Assembly (NCBI GenBank): GCA_937927795.1
Contig: CALBSF010000196.1
Location: 1-6,860, forward strand
Source: an uncultured Rickettsiales bacterium
GTDB lineage: Bacteria > Pseudomonadota > Alphaproteobacteria > Rickettsiales > UBA1997
DNA: 6,860 bases
Direction of reading: 5' to 3'
Shown here piece by piece: positions 5,933 to 6,860 of this stretch; the first letter of the stretch is position 1; each line of letters begins with the position of its first letter. Position numbers and translations under genes: made by a program. The notes under the pieces are model-generated. The model did not search any database. It was not told the DNA's origin and was given only the letters and a program-made list of their open reading frames with translations.

Positions 5933-6860
5933 AAGATTAAAAAATTTTTTAACGGGAAGGTAGGCTCAAGACCCAATCCTTCTGATTTAAGGGCCGCAAT
6001 TGAAGTTCTTGGTTTTAATTCTGCATTTGCTGCTTTTCTTGCATATTCACGCATTAATGTGTGTTTATCTATCAATGACCTCATGTTTTCAGATTTTTCT
6101 TCTGAACAGTTTTCTATGGCAACGCCTATTTTCTCATGGTTAATCGTTGCTCCTCTTTGTAGAAGAAAATCTGCGATCTTTTCATGTCCCATTGCTATTG
6201 CAACATCTAATGCAGTAACATGTTTGCAGGTTTGATTAATAGGAAATTTTTTGAAATCAATTAAAAATTTTATTAAAGTAAGATTTCCTTTGGAGCAAGC
6301 GAGATGCAGCATTTCCTCATCTTCTAAAGTTTTCATTGGCTGCATTGATAGTGAGATGAGCATTAATTCTGTTTGCCCGGGTATATCCAAAGGTAATGTT
6401 ATTATGCTCTTAGCGCTTTCCATAGTATAGCCAAAAATCACACTTGTAGCTGGCGATAAAGACCTTTCCAAGAAGGTTCTTCTGGCAAACAAATTGCCAA
6501 ATCTTTCAGTCACAGGCATTTTCTGCTCTTCTGTCAAGCTTGCTCCGGCAAAATAAAGCATTCTTACCATGGCTTTTGCAGATATCACTTCTTTTTCAGA
6601 TTTTGATTCAAAAAGATTATCAAGATTATCAATAGCTATCTGAATTGGAGATTTATGCTTTGTAATACCTTCCATTGGGCAGCAATAAGATAATAGGTTA
6701 TTAATGTTGGCACCTAAAGATAAGCAGGAAAGCACCTTTATAAAATCATTATTTTGTATCGAGGTATATAGCAAATCATTTGGAGTAAGATCTTCTTTAT
6801 AGTCAAAAGTTGCTTCCGCAGTTTCTTTTGCCGGAAACTGTGCGGATAAAAAAGTAAAGA
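5929..6860 (-). CDS. Ankyrin-repeat protein, N-terminus beyond right edge
   Basis: The frame is open from a TAA at 5929-5931 to the window edge, so the gene is partial at its 5' end, with about 309 codons visible. A TTG at 6772-6774 could be taken as the start, but the preceding 28 codons continue the first ankyrin unit (TPNDL directly before LYTSIQNND) and contain no ATG, GTG or TTG, so the true start is probably off the window. Counting from that TTG, ankyrin-like units cover about 1-34 (LGANIN, 20-25), 42-80 (SPIQIAI and FAGASL) and 153-212 (LHLACSKGN; TALDVAIAMGH; LLQRGATIN). The stretch 85-150 between them shows no repeat and is unrecognised. Ankyrin proteins mediate protein-protein binding and are common in Rickettsiales, some as host-directed effectors. 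No transmembrane segment is obvious in the visible part; the secretion status cannot be told because the N-terminus is missing. GC is about 36-38%, higher than the membrane-protein pair. Confidence 0.88.
   Translation of the reverse strand, partial: FTFLSAQFPAKETAEATFDYKEDLTPNDLLYTSIQNNDFIKVLSCLSLGANINNLLSYCCPMEGITKHKSPIQIAIDNLDNLFESKSEKEVISAKAMVRMLYFAGASLTEEQKMPVTERFGNLFARRTFLERSLSPATSVIFGYTMESAKSIITLPLDIPGQTELMLISLSMQPMKTLEDEEMLHLACSKGNLTLIKFLIDFKKFPINQTCKHVTALDVAIAMGHEKIADFLLQRGATINHEKIGVAIENCSEEKSENMRSLIDKHTLMREYARKAANAELKPRTSIAALKSEGLGLEPTFPLKNFLIF
5937..5952. repeat. Perfect 16-bp A/T palindrome at the convergent gene ends
   Basis: TTAAAAAATTTTTTAA is a perfect self-complementary sequence with A6 followed by T6. 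It lies in the last codons of the ankyrin gene, five bases past the end of the channel gene. It contains no G or C, so a stable RNA hairpin is unlikely. It could bend DNA or, at best, be a weak two-way termination signal for the convergent pair. Chance occurrence in AT-rich DNA is plausible. Confidence 0.5.

Overview
The window looks like a piece of an AT-rich alphaproteobacterial genome, most likely Rickettsiales or a close relative. The best evidence is the isocitrate dehydrogenase. It has the long (490-residue), Thermus/Rickettsia-type architecture, and many of its motifs match what I remember of Rickettsia Icd. An ankyrin-repeat gene, overlapping genes, an apparent lack of Shine-Dalgarno sites and very low GC fit that placement. 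The placement rests on recalled sequences, not on a search.

Layout from left to right. Positions 1-320 hold no gene I can defend. From about 321 to 3039, on the minus strand, lie two overlapping genes for polytopic membrane proteins. The first transcribed is a 543-residue protein (3039 to 1408) with a C-terminal soluble domain. The second is a 370-residue protein (1433 to 321) with GT-C glycosyltransferase-like motifs. The two are diverged tandem paralogs: they align clearly over about 50 residues, but only the downstream one keeps the likely catalytic motifs. A 71-bp divergent spacer separates this pair from icd (3111-4583, plus), followed after 47 bp by an MscS-family mechanosensitive channel gene (4631-5932, plus). 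The channel gene meets an ankyrin-repeat gene on the minus strand tail to tail, and their stop codons share a TTAA. The ankyrin frame stays open to the right edge, so its true N-terminus lies outside the window.

The genes do not form one pathway. Icd belongs to the TCA cycle, MscS to osmotic protection, the membrane pair probably to cell-envelope glycan or lipid modification, and the ankyrin protein may bind other proteins, possibly in a host. The points most worth following up are the paralog pair in which one member has lost the catalytic signature, the NAD-type coenzyme signature in an enzyme usually annotated as NADP-dependent, and the ankyrin gene, whose true start lies beyond the window. 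I see no CRISPR array, insertion sequence, tRNA, rRNA or clear defence system.
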